A stretch of DNA of 64,000 nt from the NCBI RefSeq assembly GCF_008973715.1, contig NZ_WBOL01000001.1, forward strand, positions 305,166 to 369,165, given 5' to 3'. A program made the translations under genes and the position numbers. This DNA is from Nitrincola schmidtii (GTDB lineage Bacteria > Pseudomonadota > Gammaproteobacteria > Pseudomonadales > Balneatricaceae). The notes under the pieces are model-generated. The model worked only from the letters and a program-made list of their open reading frames with translations, was not told where the DNA came from and searched no databases. Of this stretch, positions 19,929-30,437 are shown piece after piece; the stretch's first letter is position 1; each line of letters begins with the position of its first letter.

Positions 19929-21611
19929 ATGAGCGAAAGCTTTGCTGATCTTTTTGAAGAATCTTTACAATCTCTGGATATGACTCCAGGCACACTGGTT
20001 ACAGGTGAAGTCGTTGATATCGATAGCGACTGGGTAACCGTCAATGCCGGTTTAAAATCTGAAGCGGTTATTCCTCGCTCACAGTTTTTAAACGACAACA
20101 ACGAGCTTGAAATCAAACTAGGTGACTTCGTTAAAGTTGCTCTAGAAGCCGTTGAAGATGGTTTCGGTGAAACACGTCTGTCACGTGAAAAAGCTAAGCG
20201 TTCAGAGGCTTGGGAAGTTCTTCAGAGCAAATTTGACGCCGAAGAAACCGTTAAAGGTTATATCTCTGGTAAAGTCAAAGGCGGTTTTACTGTCAGCATT
20301 AACAATATTCAAGGTTTCTTGCCAGGTTCATTGGTTGACGTACGTCCAGTTCGTGACGTCGATCACCTTGAAGGCAAGGAATTAGAGTTCAAGCTGATCA
20401 AGCTAGATCCTAAGCGTAACAACATCGTTGTTTCACGTCGTGCGGTTATGCAAGAAGCTAACAGCGCTCAGCGCGATGAACTTCTAGCGGCACTTGATGA
20501 AGGCCAAGTGGTTAAAGGTTTCGTTAAGAACCTGACTAACTACGGTGCGTTCATCGACCTAGGTGGCGTTGACGGTCTACTTCATATCACTGATATGGCG
20601 TGGAAGCGTATCTCTCACCCAAGTGAAATGCTGAACCCAGGTGATGAGATCTCTGTTCGCATCATCAAGTTCGACAAAGATTCTGGCCGTATCTCTCTTG
20701 GCCTGAAGCAACTGTCTGAAGATCCATGGGAAGCGATCAAAAACCGTTACCCAGCTGGCTCTAAAGTTGCAGCTCGCGTGACCAACCTAACTGATTACGG
20801 CTGCTTTGCTTCTATCGAAGACGGCGTTGAAGGTCTGGTACACGTTTCTGAAATGTCTTGGACTAACAAGAACATCCACCCATCTAAGATCGTTCAGATC
20901 GGTGATGAGGTAGAAGTGATGATCCTTGATGTTGATGAAGAGCGTCGTCGTATCTCCTTGGGCATCAAACAGTGCACCGTTAACCCATGGATTGCCTTCT
21001 CTGAGAAGTTCGCTGCTAACGATAAAGTCACTGGTACGATCAAAACCATCACTGACTTCGGTATCTTCGTTGGTCTTGATAATGATCTTGATGGACTGGT
21101 TCACATGTCTGACATTTCTTGGGAAGCGGATGCTGAAACAGCACTACGCCAGTACAAGAAAGGTGACGAAGTTGAAGCCGTTATCCTGTCAATTGATGCT
21201 GAAAAAGAGCGTATCTCTTTGGGCATCAAGCAACTGGAAAGCGATCCATTTGCTGAGTTCGCAGCAAGCAACGACAAAGGCACTATCGTTAACGGTACTG
21301 TGAAGAGTGTTGATGCTAAAGGCGCAGTGATTGAACTGGCTGAAGGCGTAGAAGCTCAACTGAAAGTATCTGAGCTATCAGCTGATCGCGTTGAAGATGC
21401 TACCAGCATCCTAAAAGAAGGCGATGCGGTAGAAGCTAAGATCATCAATGTTGACCGTCGTAACCGCGTCATCAACTTGTCGATCAAAGCAAAAGATCAA
21501 GCTGAAGAGAAAGCTGCTATCAGCGCTGTTCGCAATCAAGAAGTTGAAGTGGCAGGTCCTACCACTATCGGTGACTTGATCAAGCAACAGATGGCTAACC
21601 AAAACAACTAA
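19929..21611 (+). CDS. rpsA: 30S ribosomal protein S1
   Basis: Ribosomal protein S1, 560 residues, the usual gammaproteobacterial length. Six S1/OB-fold repeats are visible: the first two bind the ribosome (from [20 protein letters not shown]), and the later four begin [59 protein letters not shown] and [20 protein letters not shown]. It recruits and unfolds mRNA on the small subunit. Codon use is strongly biased, as expected for a highly expressed gene. The usual neighbours cmk (upstream) and ihfB (downstream) are absent here. Confidence 0.97.
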   Translation: MSESFADLFEESLQSLDMTPGTLVTGEVVDIDSDWVTVNAGLKSEAVIPRSQFLNDNNELEIKLGDFVKVALEAVEDGFGETRLSREKAKRSEAWEVLQSKFDAEETVKGYISGKVKGGFTVSINNIQGFLPGSLVDVRPVRDVDHLEGKELEFKLIKLDPKRNNIVVSRRAVMQEANSAQRDELLAALDEGQVVKGFVKNLTNYGAFIDLGGVDGLLHITDMAWKRISHPSEMLNPGDEISVRIIKFDKDSGRISLGLKQLSEDPWEAIKNRYPAGSKVAARVTNLTDYGCFASIEDGVEGLVHVSEMSWTNKNIHPSKIVQIGDEVEVMILDVDEERRRISLGIKQCTVNPWIAFSEKFAANDKVTGTIKTITDFGIFVGLDNDLDGLVHMSDISWEADAETALRQYKKGDEVEAVILSIDAEKERISLGIKQLESDPFAEFAASNDKGTIVNGTVKSVDAKGAVIELAEGVEAQLKVSELSADRVEDATSILKEGDAVEAKIINVDRRNRVINLSIKAKDQAEEKAAISAVRNQEVEVAGPTTIGDLIKQQMANQNN

Positions 21612-21630
21612 TCTGATTAGTGTTTTGTGA

Positions 21631-21657
21631 AAAAGGCACCTTCGGGTGCCTTTTTTG
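21631..21657 (+). terminator. Rho-independent terminator of rpsA
   Basis: AAAAGGCACC-TTCG-GGTGCCTTTTTT: a 10-bp stem with a UUCG tetraloop and a T-tract, 20 nt after the rpsA stop codon. Confidence 0.93.
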
Positions 21658-21701
21658 TGCCTAACGTCTTTTCATTCCAAAGCCTCTATCATTCTGAGAG
21701 C

Positions 21702-23903
21702 TTAAGGCATGAGTTCTGTTAATGGTTGCGGATGAGCGATGCCATAACCCTGAGCATAAGTCACACCAAAAACGGTCAGCATGTCCAACATCTGATCCGA
21801 CTCAACAAACTCTGCCACAGTCTCCAAGCCCATCGCCTGAGCGACTTGAGCAATAGACTGCACAGTGACTTGATCAACCGGATGGGTCAACATATTGCGA
21901 ACAAAACGGCCATCTATCTTCAAATAATCAAACTGATATCGATACAGATATTCATAGGAAGCAAAACCGGTTCCAAAATCATCTAATGCCACTTTGCAGC
22001 CCATAGCTCGAAGAGCATTGATCACTTTAGATGCTACTCTTTCATCCTCAATCACCTCTGTCTCAGTAATTTCAAAACAAATCTTCTGTTGCTCAACTGG
22101 GTAACGTTCAAAACAGCTTTGAATATGTTCAATAAGTTCGGTCGACATCAGTGTTTGCCCCGACAAATTTATGCAACATCGAGCCGTATTTTCCAACCTC
22201 TCTGTTCGCTCAGACAAGTATTTTAATGTCTCTTCTATTACCCAATAATCCACAACGGGCATGTAACCAAACACTTTAGCAACATTTAAGCATTCGGCCG
22301 GCGCCTGTACTTCACCTCGATCATTCTTAATGCGTATCAGAATTTCATACATCAAACCATTAGATACTTTTGACACTGCTAAAGGCCGTATCATTTGCGC
22401 ATATAACTGAAGTTTTTGATTATCAATAGCTTTCTTGAGTAGATCAAATTGATCAACTAATGCCTGACGCTGTTCAATCAGCGTAACAGCCTGCGATTCT
22501 TTCCAAATACGTCGAGGCATTTTTCTAGCCACATCTACCGCCTGATTAAGCGCAGTTAGACATTTCACCGGCGAATCAAGCTTATTGTCAAAAGGAATGG
22601 ATGCGATAGCGACTTGGATCGGACGTTTATTGTCTTCTATCTCTTTCAATGGACGATTCAATTGATCATAAAGTTGATTCAGTTGAATATCCGATGTGTC
22701 GGTTTGGTCAGACATTAACCAGACATAACTGCCCGCACTTAAACGTGATAATTGACGACACTGAAGCGAAATGAGTTGTTGACTTAGATTACGCTCAATG
22801 TCACAGGCAGCATCAAAACCAATCATTAAGCGCAGATCGTCAAAATCCAGTATATCCAACTGGACTAACCGATACTGATCATGATGATTTTTATGTATCC
22901 ACCTCTCTAAAAATGCGTTTAAACCACGATCATTTTGCAATCCGGTTAAATGATCGCGAACGGCTTGTCGTCTAAAGCCATCTAACAACAGATTTCTTTC
23001 TAAACTTAAGGTTGCCACTAAATGAGCCAATAACAGCACACTGGATAGTTGCAATAAAACCTTAATTAATCCATCAATATCAACTATTAACTGGACATCA
23101 GCCCATCCTTTTAAGGCAAAAATAACAAACGCCATCGCAAATACAGGTAACAGAGAAAATAGCGTTGCTCGTGCAGCAGTGAGAACTAGCCAGCAGAGTA
23201 ACGGAAAAAATGTATAGGCCGTAGCAGTAGCATAAAGAGACTGCCCCTGAACACTCCACAACACACTCATGCCAGCCATTAACAGGCTAATAAATAGCCA
23301 TATTTTCAACTCTTTTCTGGACAGGTCTTCGATTACACGATTAAAAAGATCTCTCTTATCAAGCAAAATGAGTATGGCGATAGGAGCAAAAAGCATGACA
23401 CCGAAGGCTTCAAAGGCCCAATACACCAGCCAGATATCATGAAAAGCATAGTCATTCAGTGGGTTCTCCAGCATGATACCAACCGTTCCGAACAAGCTAC
23501 TGATGCCAGATGCCAATAACACCCCACCCAGGTAAAGCCTTATGAGTTGCTGAGTAGGCGTTAAGTCTGATGATGCAGGCTGCATCGCTTTAGCACCCAA
23601 CCAACTGCCAAATGCTAATCCAAAAGAGAAGAGTAAACTGAGGGTCCATGAAGAACTTTGGAACAACTGACTCCAAAAGACCATAGCCAGAATTAAAACG
23701 GGTAGGACTCTAGAACCAAACACCAATACAGCTGCAACAAAAATACCTGCTGGAGGCCAAATCACTGAAAGGGCATAGTCTGGCAATGTAAAGAAACGAG
23801 AAATCTCAGAGGAAATAACAAGAAAAACAAATAGATAAAAATAAACTTTAAAAGAAGCGGGACGCACTCTTTGCTTGCCTGGTATGAAGGAAACCACTCG
23901 CAA
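21702..23903 (-). CDS. MASE1-degenerate GGDEF-EAL phosphodiesterase
   Basis: Membrane c-di-GMP enzyme of 733 residues. Residues about 15-300 form a MASE1 sensor with eight hydrophobic helices. The GGDEF domain (about 315-450, starting DHLTGLQNDRG) has lost its active-site loop, reading SAGSY, so it is probably not a cyclase. The EAL domain (about 490-730) keeps the catalytic set: EIL in place of EAL with the Glu retained, INLSG, EITETEV, LDDFGTGFASYEYL, YLKIDGRF, VAEFVE and QGYGIAHPQP. It therefore likely hydrolyses c-di-GMP in response to an unknown membrane signal. Single gene. Confidence 0.88.
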   Translation of the reverse strand: MRVVSFIPGKQRVRPASFKVYFYLFVFLVISSEISRFFTLPDYALSVIWPPAGIFVAAVLVFGSRVLPVLILAMVFWSQLFQSSSWTLSLLFSFGLAFGSWLGAKAMQPASSDLTPTQQLIRLYLGGVLLASGISSLFGTVGIMLENPLNDYAFHDIWLVYWAFEAFGVMLFAPIAILILLDKRDLFNRVIEDLSRKELKIWLFISLLMAGMSVLWSVQGQSLYATATAYTFFPLLCWLVLTAARATLFSLLPVFAMAFVIFALKGWADVQLIVDIDGLIKVLLQLSSVLLLAHLVATLSLERNLLLDGFRRQAVRDHLTGLQNDRGLNAFLERWIHKNHHDQYRLVQLDILDFDDLRLMIGFDAACDIERNLSQQLISLQCRQLSRLSAGSYVWLMSDQTDTSDIQLNQLYDQLNRPLKEIEDNKRPIQVAIASIPFDNKLDSPVKCLTALNQAVDVARKMPRRIWKESQAVTLIEQRQALVDQFDLLKKAIDNQKLQLYAQMIRPLAVSKVSNGLMYEILIRIKNDRGEVQAPAECLNVAKVFGYMPVVDYWVIEETLKYLSERTERLENTARCCINLSGQTLMSTELIEHIQSCFERYPVEQQKICFEITETEVIEDERVASKVINALRAMGCKVALDDFGTGFASYEYLYRYQFDYLKIDGRFVRNMLTHPVDQVTVQSIAQVAQAMGLETVAEFVESDQMLDMLTVFGVTYAQGYGIAHPQPLTELMP

Positions 23904-23981
23904 CTCCGCTTCTATTAATACAATACATGACTATATTGAAATAATACGGCTCACTATACTCTTAAGATCAATAGGCTTAAA

Positions 23982-24446
23982 TCAACCTCGAAAAATGATG
24001 CCTTCTTCCATCACAAAATCGATTAGATCATCATCACACTCTATTTCATCATCTTTAATTTCATAAACATTCAATACTGACATACCTGAGTCTATCATCG
24101 ACTCTTTGCGCCCACTAACCAATGGATGTCTATCTGGCAAGGGCTGACCTTCATGAACTAAGCGATAAGCACAACTGGGTGGCAACCAATGGAACTCTGA
24201 AACATCCTGCGGCCTTAAGTGAACACATGAAGGCACTAAAACGGTGCGTTCTTGGTAACGGGTGCATCGACAGGTTTCATCATCCAGTAAGTGGCAGACC
24301 ACAGAGGTATAAAAAATCTCATCGGTATCTTCATCTTCGATTTTATGCAAACAGCACAAGGCGCAACCATCACAGAGAGACTCCCACTCTTCATGGTTCA
24401 TCTCATGTAATTTTTTTCGCTGCCAGAATGGAAGTTGCTCAGTCAT
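23982..24446 (-). CDS. ycgN: YcgN family cysteine-cluster protein (UPF0260)
   Basis: Small cytosolic protein of 154 residues with the cysteine cluster CDGCALCC near residue 25, then CHLLDDETCRCTRY and VPSCVHL. The pattern suggests metal or Fe-S binding, but no biochemical role is established for the family. It ends the minus-strand dnaX-ybaB-recR-rnd-ycgL-ycgN run; its start shares one base with the ycgL stop. Adjacent ycgL and ycgN are a conserved pair. Confidence 0.9.
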   Translation of the reverse strand: MTEQLPFWQRKKLHEMNHEEWESLCDGCALCCLHKIEDEDTDEIFYTSVVCHLLDDETCRCTRYQERTVLVPSCVHLRPQDVSEFHWLPPSCAYRLVHEGQPLPDRHPLVSGRKESMIDSGMSVLNVYEIKDDEIECDDDLIDFVMEEGIIFRG

Positions 24447-24733
24447 TAACGCACTCCTGACTCTGGACGATCCTTAAAAAGATCTAACAAATACTCTTCT
24501 TTAGGGGGTGGCATTTGTAGGAAAAAACCTTTTTCACGAATAGCTGCCGTGACGTTTTCAACATCGACACGCGCCAGCTTTCGTCCCGGTAAAATAGGCA
24601 TATCCATCACATGTAAGGCTTTACCAAAACGATCCATGAGCGCTTCAGGCACCTGTTTTAAGCCATCACGTTTATCTACATAAAGATACATTTCATCTTT
24701 TCGAGAACTGCGATATATCGAACAAATAAGCAT
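24446..24733 (-). CDS. ycgL: YcgL domain-containing protein
   Basis: Protein of 95 residues matching the YcgL family: ICSIYRSSRKDEMYLYV at the start, then VPEALMDRFGKALHVMDM and IREKGFFLQMPPPKEEYL. YcgL is a small alpha/beta fold without known activity. It lies between rnd and ycgN, sharing single-base overlaps with both, so it must be co-translated. The repeated genomic linkage to rnd hints at an RNA-related role, but this is inference. Confidence 0.9.
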   Translation of the reverse strand: MLICSIYRSSRKDEMYLYVDKRDGLKQVPEALMDRFGKALHVMDMPILPGRKLARVDVENVTAAIREKGFFLQMPPPKEEYLLDLFKDRPESGVR

Positions 24734-25935
24734 CAGGTTTCCTGTGTTTCAACGGGTTGGTTATCTATCTTTTTCAGCGCATCCAGTAACTTGTCAGCTA
24801 ATAACGCTTTCCTCCATCCCTGCAAACTGGGTGGTAGGTGGTAGCCGCCTTGATCATCTTTCGAATTGATCAGTTTTTCTATATCTCGTCGACGGATCAA
24901 TAGCTCAGGCAGAAGATTTTCTTTTTTGGCTATTTCTTTACCAATTGACTTCAATCTCTTCAAGGCTGCACTGTTATAAACGTGTAATGGAAGCTGGATA
25001 GGTTTGGGTGGATCTGCCTCAGCTGACTCTTGCGCCTGCTTAAGAATATTCAAAATGACTTTACCATCATCTTTTAGGTGCTGAGGCCTCAGTACACGAA
25101 GATCACTTAACTGTTTAAGATGGGTTGGCCATGTATCGATAATGGTCACAATGGCTTCATTTCTTAACACATGCGGACGACAGAGATTTCGTTTACGACA
25201 GGTTTGTTCTCGCCAAGCGGTTAAATCTCGCAAGCCAGCTAAGGTAGAGGCTGAGCGAATGTTCATCTGCGTGAAACGCAAATAATAATCCAAACCTTCA
25301 GGGTCTTCATCTCTGGATGAATGACACAGAGATTGGCATTCATCCAACATCCATTCATAACGACCTAAGGCATTTAGCTCGTCAGTCAATTGCTTGGCTA
25401 TGGCCGGAAGATAGGCTACATCGAGTGCCGCATATAAGGTTTGTTCTTCAGAAAGCGGTCGCTGAAGCCAATCCGAGCGTGTATGGCCTTTCCCTAAACT
25501 GATCTGGAGCGCTTTTTCGACAATTTTCTGCAGCCCCATGCTAAATCCCCAACCTGCAAAAGCAGCTGCAATTTGAGTATCGAATAGAGGATCAGGGACC
25601 ACGCCATAATGATGTCTAAATAACTCTAAATCTTCACTGGCTGCATGTAAAACCTTAATGATGTCAGTATTAGCAAGCACCTCAGCTAAGGGTGCCATAT
25701 CGCTTATCTCTAGCGGATCAATCAAATAACAGGCATCTTGATCAGCGACTTGAATCAAACCGGGAATGGGGTAGAAGGTATCGATGCGCATAAACTCTGT
25801 GTCTAAGGCAATCAATGAAAGTTTCATCCATTGATCACAGTAGTGTTTCAGCTCGGCATCTTTAACTATCCATATCGGCTGTTGCGCACTCTGCTCCAAC
25901 CGACCAAAGTGATAGTCTTGAATCGTCTCTGTCAT
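24733..25935 (-). CDS. rnd: Ribonuclease D
   Basis: Ribonuclease D, 400 residues (slightly longer than E. coli Rnd). The DEDDy exonuclease domain has ALDTEFMR (Asp, Glu), [11 protein letters not shown] (Asp) and [12 protein letters not shown] with the catalytic Tyr and Asp. Two HRDC-type helical domains follow, the first around [20 protein letters not shown] and the second near the C-terminus. It trims tRNA and other small RNA 3' ends. The gene overlaps recR by four bases, an uncommon direct link between RNA processing and the recombination operon. Confidence 0.93.
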   Translation of the reverse strand: MTETIQDYHFGRLEQSAQQPIWIVKDAELKHYCDQWMKLSLIALDTEFMRIDTFYPIPGLIQVADQDACYLIDPLEISDMAPLAEVLANTDIIKVLHAASEDLELFRHHYGVVPDPLFDTQIAAAFAGWGFSMGLQKIVEKALQISLGKGHTRSDWLQRPLSEEQTLYAALDVAYLPAIAKQLTDELNALGRYEWMLDECQSLCHSSRDEDPEGLDYYLRFTQMNIRSASTLAGLRDLTAWREQTCRKRNLCRPHVLRNEAIVTIIDTWPTHLKQLSDLRVLRPQHLKDDGKVILNILKQAQESAEADPPKPIQLPLHVYNSAALKRLKSIGKEIAKKENLLPELLIRRRDIEKLINSKDDQGGYHLPPSLQGWRKALLADKLLDALKKIDNQPVETQET

Positions 25936-26540
25936 CTATTATCCCGACTGATAGTGCGACGCCCAGAAAGGGCATGTGCAAGGGTACCACCGTCTACAAA
26001 CTCAAGCTCCCCACCGACAGGAACCCCATGTGCGATACGAGTCACGCGAATATCTGCTGAGATCTGCGCCGAGATAAAGTGAGCCGTCGCCTCTCCTTCA
26101 ACCGTTGGATTGGTTGCCAAGATCACTTCTTTTACCTGACCTTGATCAATCCGTTCCAATAATGCGGGAATGCCTAAATCATCAGGACCGATACCATCAA
26201 TCGGTGACAAGTGTCCTTTTAAGACAAAGTAAACCCCGTTAAAACCACCACTTTGTTCAATGGCCATTAAGTCTACAGGCGACTCCAGTACACAAATGAC
26301 ACTGTGGTCACGTCCTGAGTCACTACAAATGTCACAGATGGGTGTTTCCGACAAGGCACGGCATTGGTTGCACTCACCTATCTTGTCGACTGCCTCAAGT
26401 AAAGCATTTGCCAAGGTGCGAGCGTTTTCTCGATCACGCTCCAGCAAGTGCAGAGCCATACGCTGCGCTGACTTTGGGCCTACACCGGGCAAACAGCGCA
26501 GTGCTGTTATTAACGCTTGTAACAGTGGACTTAACGACAT
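25932..26540 (-). CDS. recR: Recombination mediator protein RecR
   Basis: RecR of 202 residues: N-terminal helix-hairpin-helix ([20 protein letters not shown]), a C4 zinc finger ([16 protein letters not shown]), and a Toprim domain ([20 protein letters not shown] and [15 protein letters not shown]), with a C-terminal Walker-like segment. It loads RecA with RecF and RecO at gaps. Its start codon shares a base with the ybaB stop. The order dnaX-ybaB-recR is nearly universal in Gammaproteobacteria. Confidence 0.96.
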   Translation of the reverse strand: MSLSPLLQALITALRCLPGVGPKSAQRMALHLLERDRENARTLANALLEAVDKIGECNQCRALSETPICDICSDSGRDHSVICVLESPVDLMAIEQSGGFNGVYFVLKGHLSPIDGIGPDDLGIPALLERIDQGQVKEVILATNPTVEGEATAHFISAQISADIRVTRIAHGVPVGGELEFVDGGTLAHALSGRRTISRDNR

Positions 26541-26863
26541 CAGAACGGCATCTTAAATCCAGGTGGCATCTGCATACCACCCGTAATTTTAGCCATACGC
26601 TGCTGAGAGTCTGACTCAACCTTACGAACGGCATCATTCACGGCAGCAGCGATTAAATCTTCTAGAATCTCTTTATCTTCTTCCATTAGACTGCTGTCGA
26701 TGGAGACACGTTTCACATCATGACGACCCGTCATTACAATCGTAACCAGACCTGCGCCAGACTCGCCCTGCACTTCAGCATTAGCGATCTCTTGTTGCAC
26801 GCGCTGCATCTCTTCTTGCATTTTTTGGGCTTGTTTCATGATATCGCCCATACCTTTCATCAT
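26540..26863 (-). CDS. ybaB: YbaB/EbfC nucleoid-associated protein
   Basis: Nucleoid-associated protein of 107 residues. The N-terminal helix is Met/Gln/Glu-rich ([20 protein letters not shown]) and the beta core has [19 protein letters not shown] and [18 protein letters not shown]. The family forms tweezers-like dimers that bind DNA and influence gene expression. Placed between dnaX (13 nt upstream) and recR, as usual. Confidence 0.95.
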   Translation of the reverse strand: MMKGMGDIMKQAQKMQEEMQRVQQEIANAEVQGESGAGLVTIVMTGRHDVKRVSIDSSLMEEDKEILEDLIAAAVNDAVRKVESDSQQRMAKITGGMQMPPGFKMPF

Positions 26864-26876
26864 AGTGCTTTCCTCT

Positions 26877-28646
26877 TTAATCTATGGGTCTAACTGAATC
26901 TATATCTAACTCAGCAGAAAATTCTTCAATTATACGTTGAACCAGCGGGTCTTTCTGCATAGAAACAACTGCTTCAGCTTGTCGTTCCGCTTTTTTACGT
27001 AAACTATATTGTGCCGGTGTTTCCCTGCTTTGCTCCGCTTGGATAAACTCAATGTCTAGGCTAGACCCGACAAACTGCTCTAACGCTTCTTTAATGCGAG
27101 CTTGTTGGGTTTCGTTCATCAAAGCACCCTGCTCACGGGTGTAATGAAACACCAATTTTCCTACATCAGCCTGTTCTAAGGAAAGATTACGGCAAATACT
27201 GGCTGTCATACCGATTAAAGACAACTCATTAGCCAGCGTTACCCATTGATCTGGGTTCAGCGGCCCAAGCGCTGCTGGGCTAGGCTCAGCAGCTTCAAGC
27301 TTTTTTGGAGAGTATGGCTCATGCTCTTCAGGCTGAACCTGAGTAGGTTGTATCGACTCAACACTCGGAGGTAACTCTTCCCAAGGAGGTAGATCTTCTA
27401 TTTTGTGAGGCTCTTCTATTTCGTGAGTCTCTTCTATTTCGTGAGTCTCTTGAGAAGCAGGGGCTGAAGTAACATTATCAACGGGCGTTTCAACTGCTAC
27501 TGGCGTTTCAGAAGATTGGCTTGAAAACGCTAAGGGTACTTCATTGTTTCTAGGTGATATATCAGCAGGTCTGAACGCCAGCATTCGCAGCAGCACCATC
27601 TCCAAACCTTCGCGCAAATCAGGTGCATAAGGCAGATCTTTACGACCCATTAAGCCGATTTGATAGAACAATTGCACATCTTCTGGCGTTAGCAGCTGAG
27701 CCAACTGCATCACTTGTTGCTGATCACCTAAGCTATTATCTATCGCGTTCGGTAACACCTGTGCTAAAGCGACTCGATGCAATAAACTGACTAAATCAGC
27801 CAATACCGAGGCATAATCAGGGCTAAACTCAGAGAGCGTTTGCACTGCTTGAATCACATCAGCGGCGTTACGCTGCGTCAAACCAATCAATATTTGATAA
27901 ACCAATTGCTGATCTATCGTACCCAGCATGGTTCGAACATCGCCCTCATTCACATTGCCAGAGCCAAAAGCAATGGCCTGATCTGTCAAACTTAAGGCAT
28001 CACGCATTGATCCATCAGCACTGCGGGCTAATAACCAAAGCGCCGGCTCATCAAAACTAATTTGCTCTTCGGTTAATACATAGTTCAGGTGTTCAACAAT
28101 TCGCTGAGGACTTAAATTCTTCAAATTAAATTGCAAACAGCGAGATAGAACTGTGATGGGCAGTTTTTGTGGATCGGTGGTTGCCAGCAAGAACTTTACG
28201 TGCGGAGGCGGTTCTTCAAGCGTTTTTAATAGCGCATTAAATGAACTACTGGAGAGCATGTGTACTTCGTCTATCAGATAGACTTTGTAACGACCATGAC
28301 TCGGTGCATACTGCACATTCTCAAGTAACTCTCGGGTGTCTTCAACTTTGGTTCGAGACGCAGCATCGACTTCAATCAGATCAACAAAGCGACCCTCAGC
28401 AATTTCTCTACAGGCAGAGCAGATCCCACATGGAACAGATGAAACACCCTCTTCGCAATTCAACGCTTTAGCAAATAATCGTGCAATAGAAGTCTTACCG
28501 ACACCTCGCGTACCGGTAAAAAGATACGCGTGATGCAAGCGATCATTGTCTAACGCATTAACCAATGCACGCAGGACATGTTCCTGCCCAGCCATTTCAC
28601 TGAATTTTCGTGGCCGCCATTTACGCGCCAATACCTGATAGCTCAT
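26877..28646 (-). CDS. dnaX: DNA polymerase III subunits gamma and tau
   Basis: Clamp-loader ATPase, tau form 589 residues. The AAA+ core shows Walker [21 protein letters not shown], the four-cysteine zinc module (CGICSAC), Walker B DEVHML and sensor SRC at LSRCLQF. Domain III follows. Residues about 385-460 are an acidic, Pro-rich linker containing short repeats ([18 protein letters not shown]), and the C-terminal domain that contacts the polymerase alpha subunit and helicase starts near [14 protein letters not shown] heptamer inside the linker predicts a shorter gamma product (see separate entry). First gene of the recR-rnd run. Confidence 0.96.
   Translation of the reverse strand: MSYQVLARKWRPRKFSEMAGQEHVLRALVNALDNDRLHHAYLFTGTRGVGKTSIARLFAKALNCEEGVSSVPCGICSACREIAEGRFVDLIEVDAASRTKVEDTRELLENVQYAPSHGRYKVYLIDEVHMLSSSSFNALLKTLEEPPPHVKFLLATTDPQKLPITVLSRCLQFNLKNLSPQRIVEHLNYVLTEEQISFDEPALWLLARSADGSMRDALSLTDQAIAFGSGNVNEGDVRTMLGTIDQQLVYQILIGLTQRNAADVIQAVQTLSEFSPDYASVLADLVSLLHRVALAQVLPNAIDNSLGDQQQVMQLAQLLTPEDVQLFYQIGLMGRKDLPYAPDLREGLEMVLLRMLAFRPADISPRNNEVPLAFSSQSSETPVAVETPVDNVTSAPASQETHEIEETHEIEEPHKIEDLPPWEELPPSVESIQPTQVQPEEHEPYSPKKLEAAEPSPAALGPLNPDQWVTLANELSLIGMTASICRNLSLEQADVGKLVFHYTREQGALMNETQQARIKEALEQFVGSSLDIEFIQAEQSRETPAQYSLRKKAERQAEAVVSMQKDPLVQRIIEEFSAELDIDSVRPID
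27271..27306 (-). promoter_or_regulatory. Predicted programmed -1 frameshift signal in dnaX
   Basis: On the coding (minus) strand the heptamer A AAA AAG occupies 27306-27300, exactly in the zero frame (Pro447-Lys448-Lys449). After a -1 slip the next codons are GCT TGA, giving a 450-residue gamma protein. A 7-bp perfect stem GCTGCTG (27293-27287) / CAGCAGC (27277-27271) with a 9-nt loop begins 6 nt after the heptamer. This is the same heptamer, spacing and immediate stop as in the established E. coli dnaX frameshift. No strong upstream Shine-Dalgarno stimulator is apparent. Confidence 0.78.
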
Positions 28647-28718
28647 GGAGAACGTGGCTCTCTATATCACGCTGATAAAGGAGCTATGCTAGCATGAATT
28701 GACTAGTGTCGTCCTGCC

Positions 28719-30167
28719 TCAATAGACACTAAACAACGACTCATTCAACCATAAATGCATCAGCACACTGGCAATGTAGCCCAGCATAATGACAGGCATC
28801 CAACGCAAGTGTCCCATAAAGGTATAAATGCCGCGCGCTTGCCCCATTAATGCTACACCTGCAGCTGAACCCACTGATAACAAACTACCGCCAACACCTG
28901 CAGTTAAGGTGATTAATAGCCAATGTCCATGAGACATATATGGTTCCATGGTAATGACCGCAAACATCACTGGAATGTTATCGATTACAGCAGAAATAAT
29001 CCCCAACGCAATGTTGGCGTAAGTCGCATCCCACTGGTTATAGAGAATTTCTGACATCATTGCCAAATAGCCCATAAAACCAAGTCCGCCAACGCACATA
29101 ATAACGCCATAGAAGAACAGAAGCGTATCCCACTCGGCACGGGCTACACGACTAAACACATCAAAAGGAACCACACTTCCCAGACGCTCTAAGCGTTTTT
29201 TATCTCCAGCATGTTCAGCCATTAAACGTTTTTTTGCCAAAGAGCTAGGCAGTGTCACTCTTAGGAAGTAACCAAAGAATTGCAGATAACCTAAACCTGC
29301 CATCATGCCCAATACCGGTGGTAAGTGAAGCACGGTATGACACGCAACCGCGGTTGCAACCGTCAGCAAAAAGAGGGCAAGAATACGTCTAGCACCGCGC
29401 TTTAACTCAACTTCTTCATCCACCACACTGGGTTTTTGATTACCCACAAAGAAGCTGATAATGATGGCTGGAATCAAGAAATTCACTAGCGACGGGAAGA
29501 AGAGCACTAAGAACTCATCAAAACGCACAAGTCCGGCCTGCCAAACCATCAGAGTGGTGATATCGCCAAACGGACTGAACGCACCACCCGCGTTGGCTGC
29601 CACAACGATATTGATACAGCAGAGATTAATAAAGCGATTATCACCCTCACCCACTTTCATCACCACAGCACACATTAACAATGCTGTGGTTAAGTTATCG
29701 GCGATTGGGGAGATAAAGAAAGAGAGGAAACCCGTCATCCAAAAGAGAGTTCGGTAGCTAAAACCCTGTCGAACCATCCATGAACGCAGTGCATCAAATA
29801 AACGTCGTTCTTCCAGTGCGTTGATATAGGTCATCGCTACTAATAAAAACAGCATCAGCTCAGCAAATTCAAGCAGCGTAATTTTGAAGGCTTCTTCGGG
29901 AATCCCAACCATATCAGCTTGAACGTAAACCCAACCGGCAATAGCCCAAATCACCCCCGCAGCAACCAGCACTGGCTTGGATTTTCGCAGATGCAACTTC
30001 TCTTCCATCATTACCAGGATATACGCCAAGGTAAAAATAATTAAGGCTACATAGCCGGCACCTGACTTAGTTAAGTCAATAGGTCCTGTGGCAGCAAAAA
30101 CAAAACTTGGGATCAACAAAAGTGCGAAAATCGCAGCAAGAAAAGAGAAGAAGCGTTTGGAAGCCAT
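28719..30167 (-). CDS. nhaD: NhaD-type sodium:proton antiporter
   Basis: Inner-membrane Na+/H+ antiporter of the NhaD family, 482 residues with about twelve helices. An N-terminal hydrophobic segment ending VFAATGP resembles a cleavable signal. Family stretches include FFISPIADNLTTALLMCAVV, NAGGAFSPFGDITTLMVWQAG, GIISAVIDNIPVMFAVITM, and GVGGSLLSVGSAAGVALMG, with buried Asp residues in the two pseudo-symmetric DN motifs. NhaD proteins are common in marine and haloalkaliphilic bacteria. Monocistronic; the region to its right holds 4.5S RNA on the same strand. Confidence 0.92.
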   Translation of the reverse strand: MASKRFFSFLAAIFALLLIPSFVFAATGPIDLTKSGAGYVALIIFTLAYILVMMEEKLHLRKSKPVLVAAGVIWAIAGWVYVQADMVGIPEEAFKITLLEFAELMLFLLVAMTYINALEERRLFDALRSWMVRQGFSYRTLFWMTGFLSFFISPIADNLTTALLMCAVVMKVGEGDNRFINLCCINIVVAANAGGAFSPFGDITTLMVWQAGLVRFDEFLVLFFPSLVNFLIPAIIISFFVGNQKPSVVDEEVELKRGARRILALFLLTVATAVACHTVLHLPPVLGMMAGLGYLQFFGYFLRVTLPSSLAKKRLMAEHAGDKKRLERLGSVVPFDVFSRVARAEWDTLLFFYGVIMCVGGLGFMGYLAMMSEILYNQWDATYANIALGIISAVIDNIPVMFAVITMEPYMSHGHWLLITLTAGVGGSLLSVGSAAGVALMGQARGIYTFMGHLRWMPVIMLGYIASVLMHLWLNESLFSVY

Positions 30168-30437
30168 GGTCGTTTACTTCTTAAAACATTAAAGTTTGAC
30201 AACACCGAATGCGTCATCAGGATGGCTGTGCAGTATAGTGCAATGCAACAGACACAACTATGCATCGAAAGAATGAAAACAACACTTCTTTTAGATTAAT
30301 AACGAATAACTAAAGAACAAAACCAAATGATAAATAGAAGGATTTAGTCCGTAAAAAACATAACAATTCGTCAAGGCGATAAACGATTGGATGGTGGGAT
30401 TGTCAGGAGGCTTTATTTGGTAAGAATGTGTGATGGA

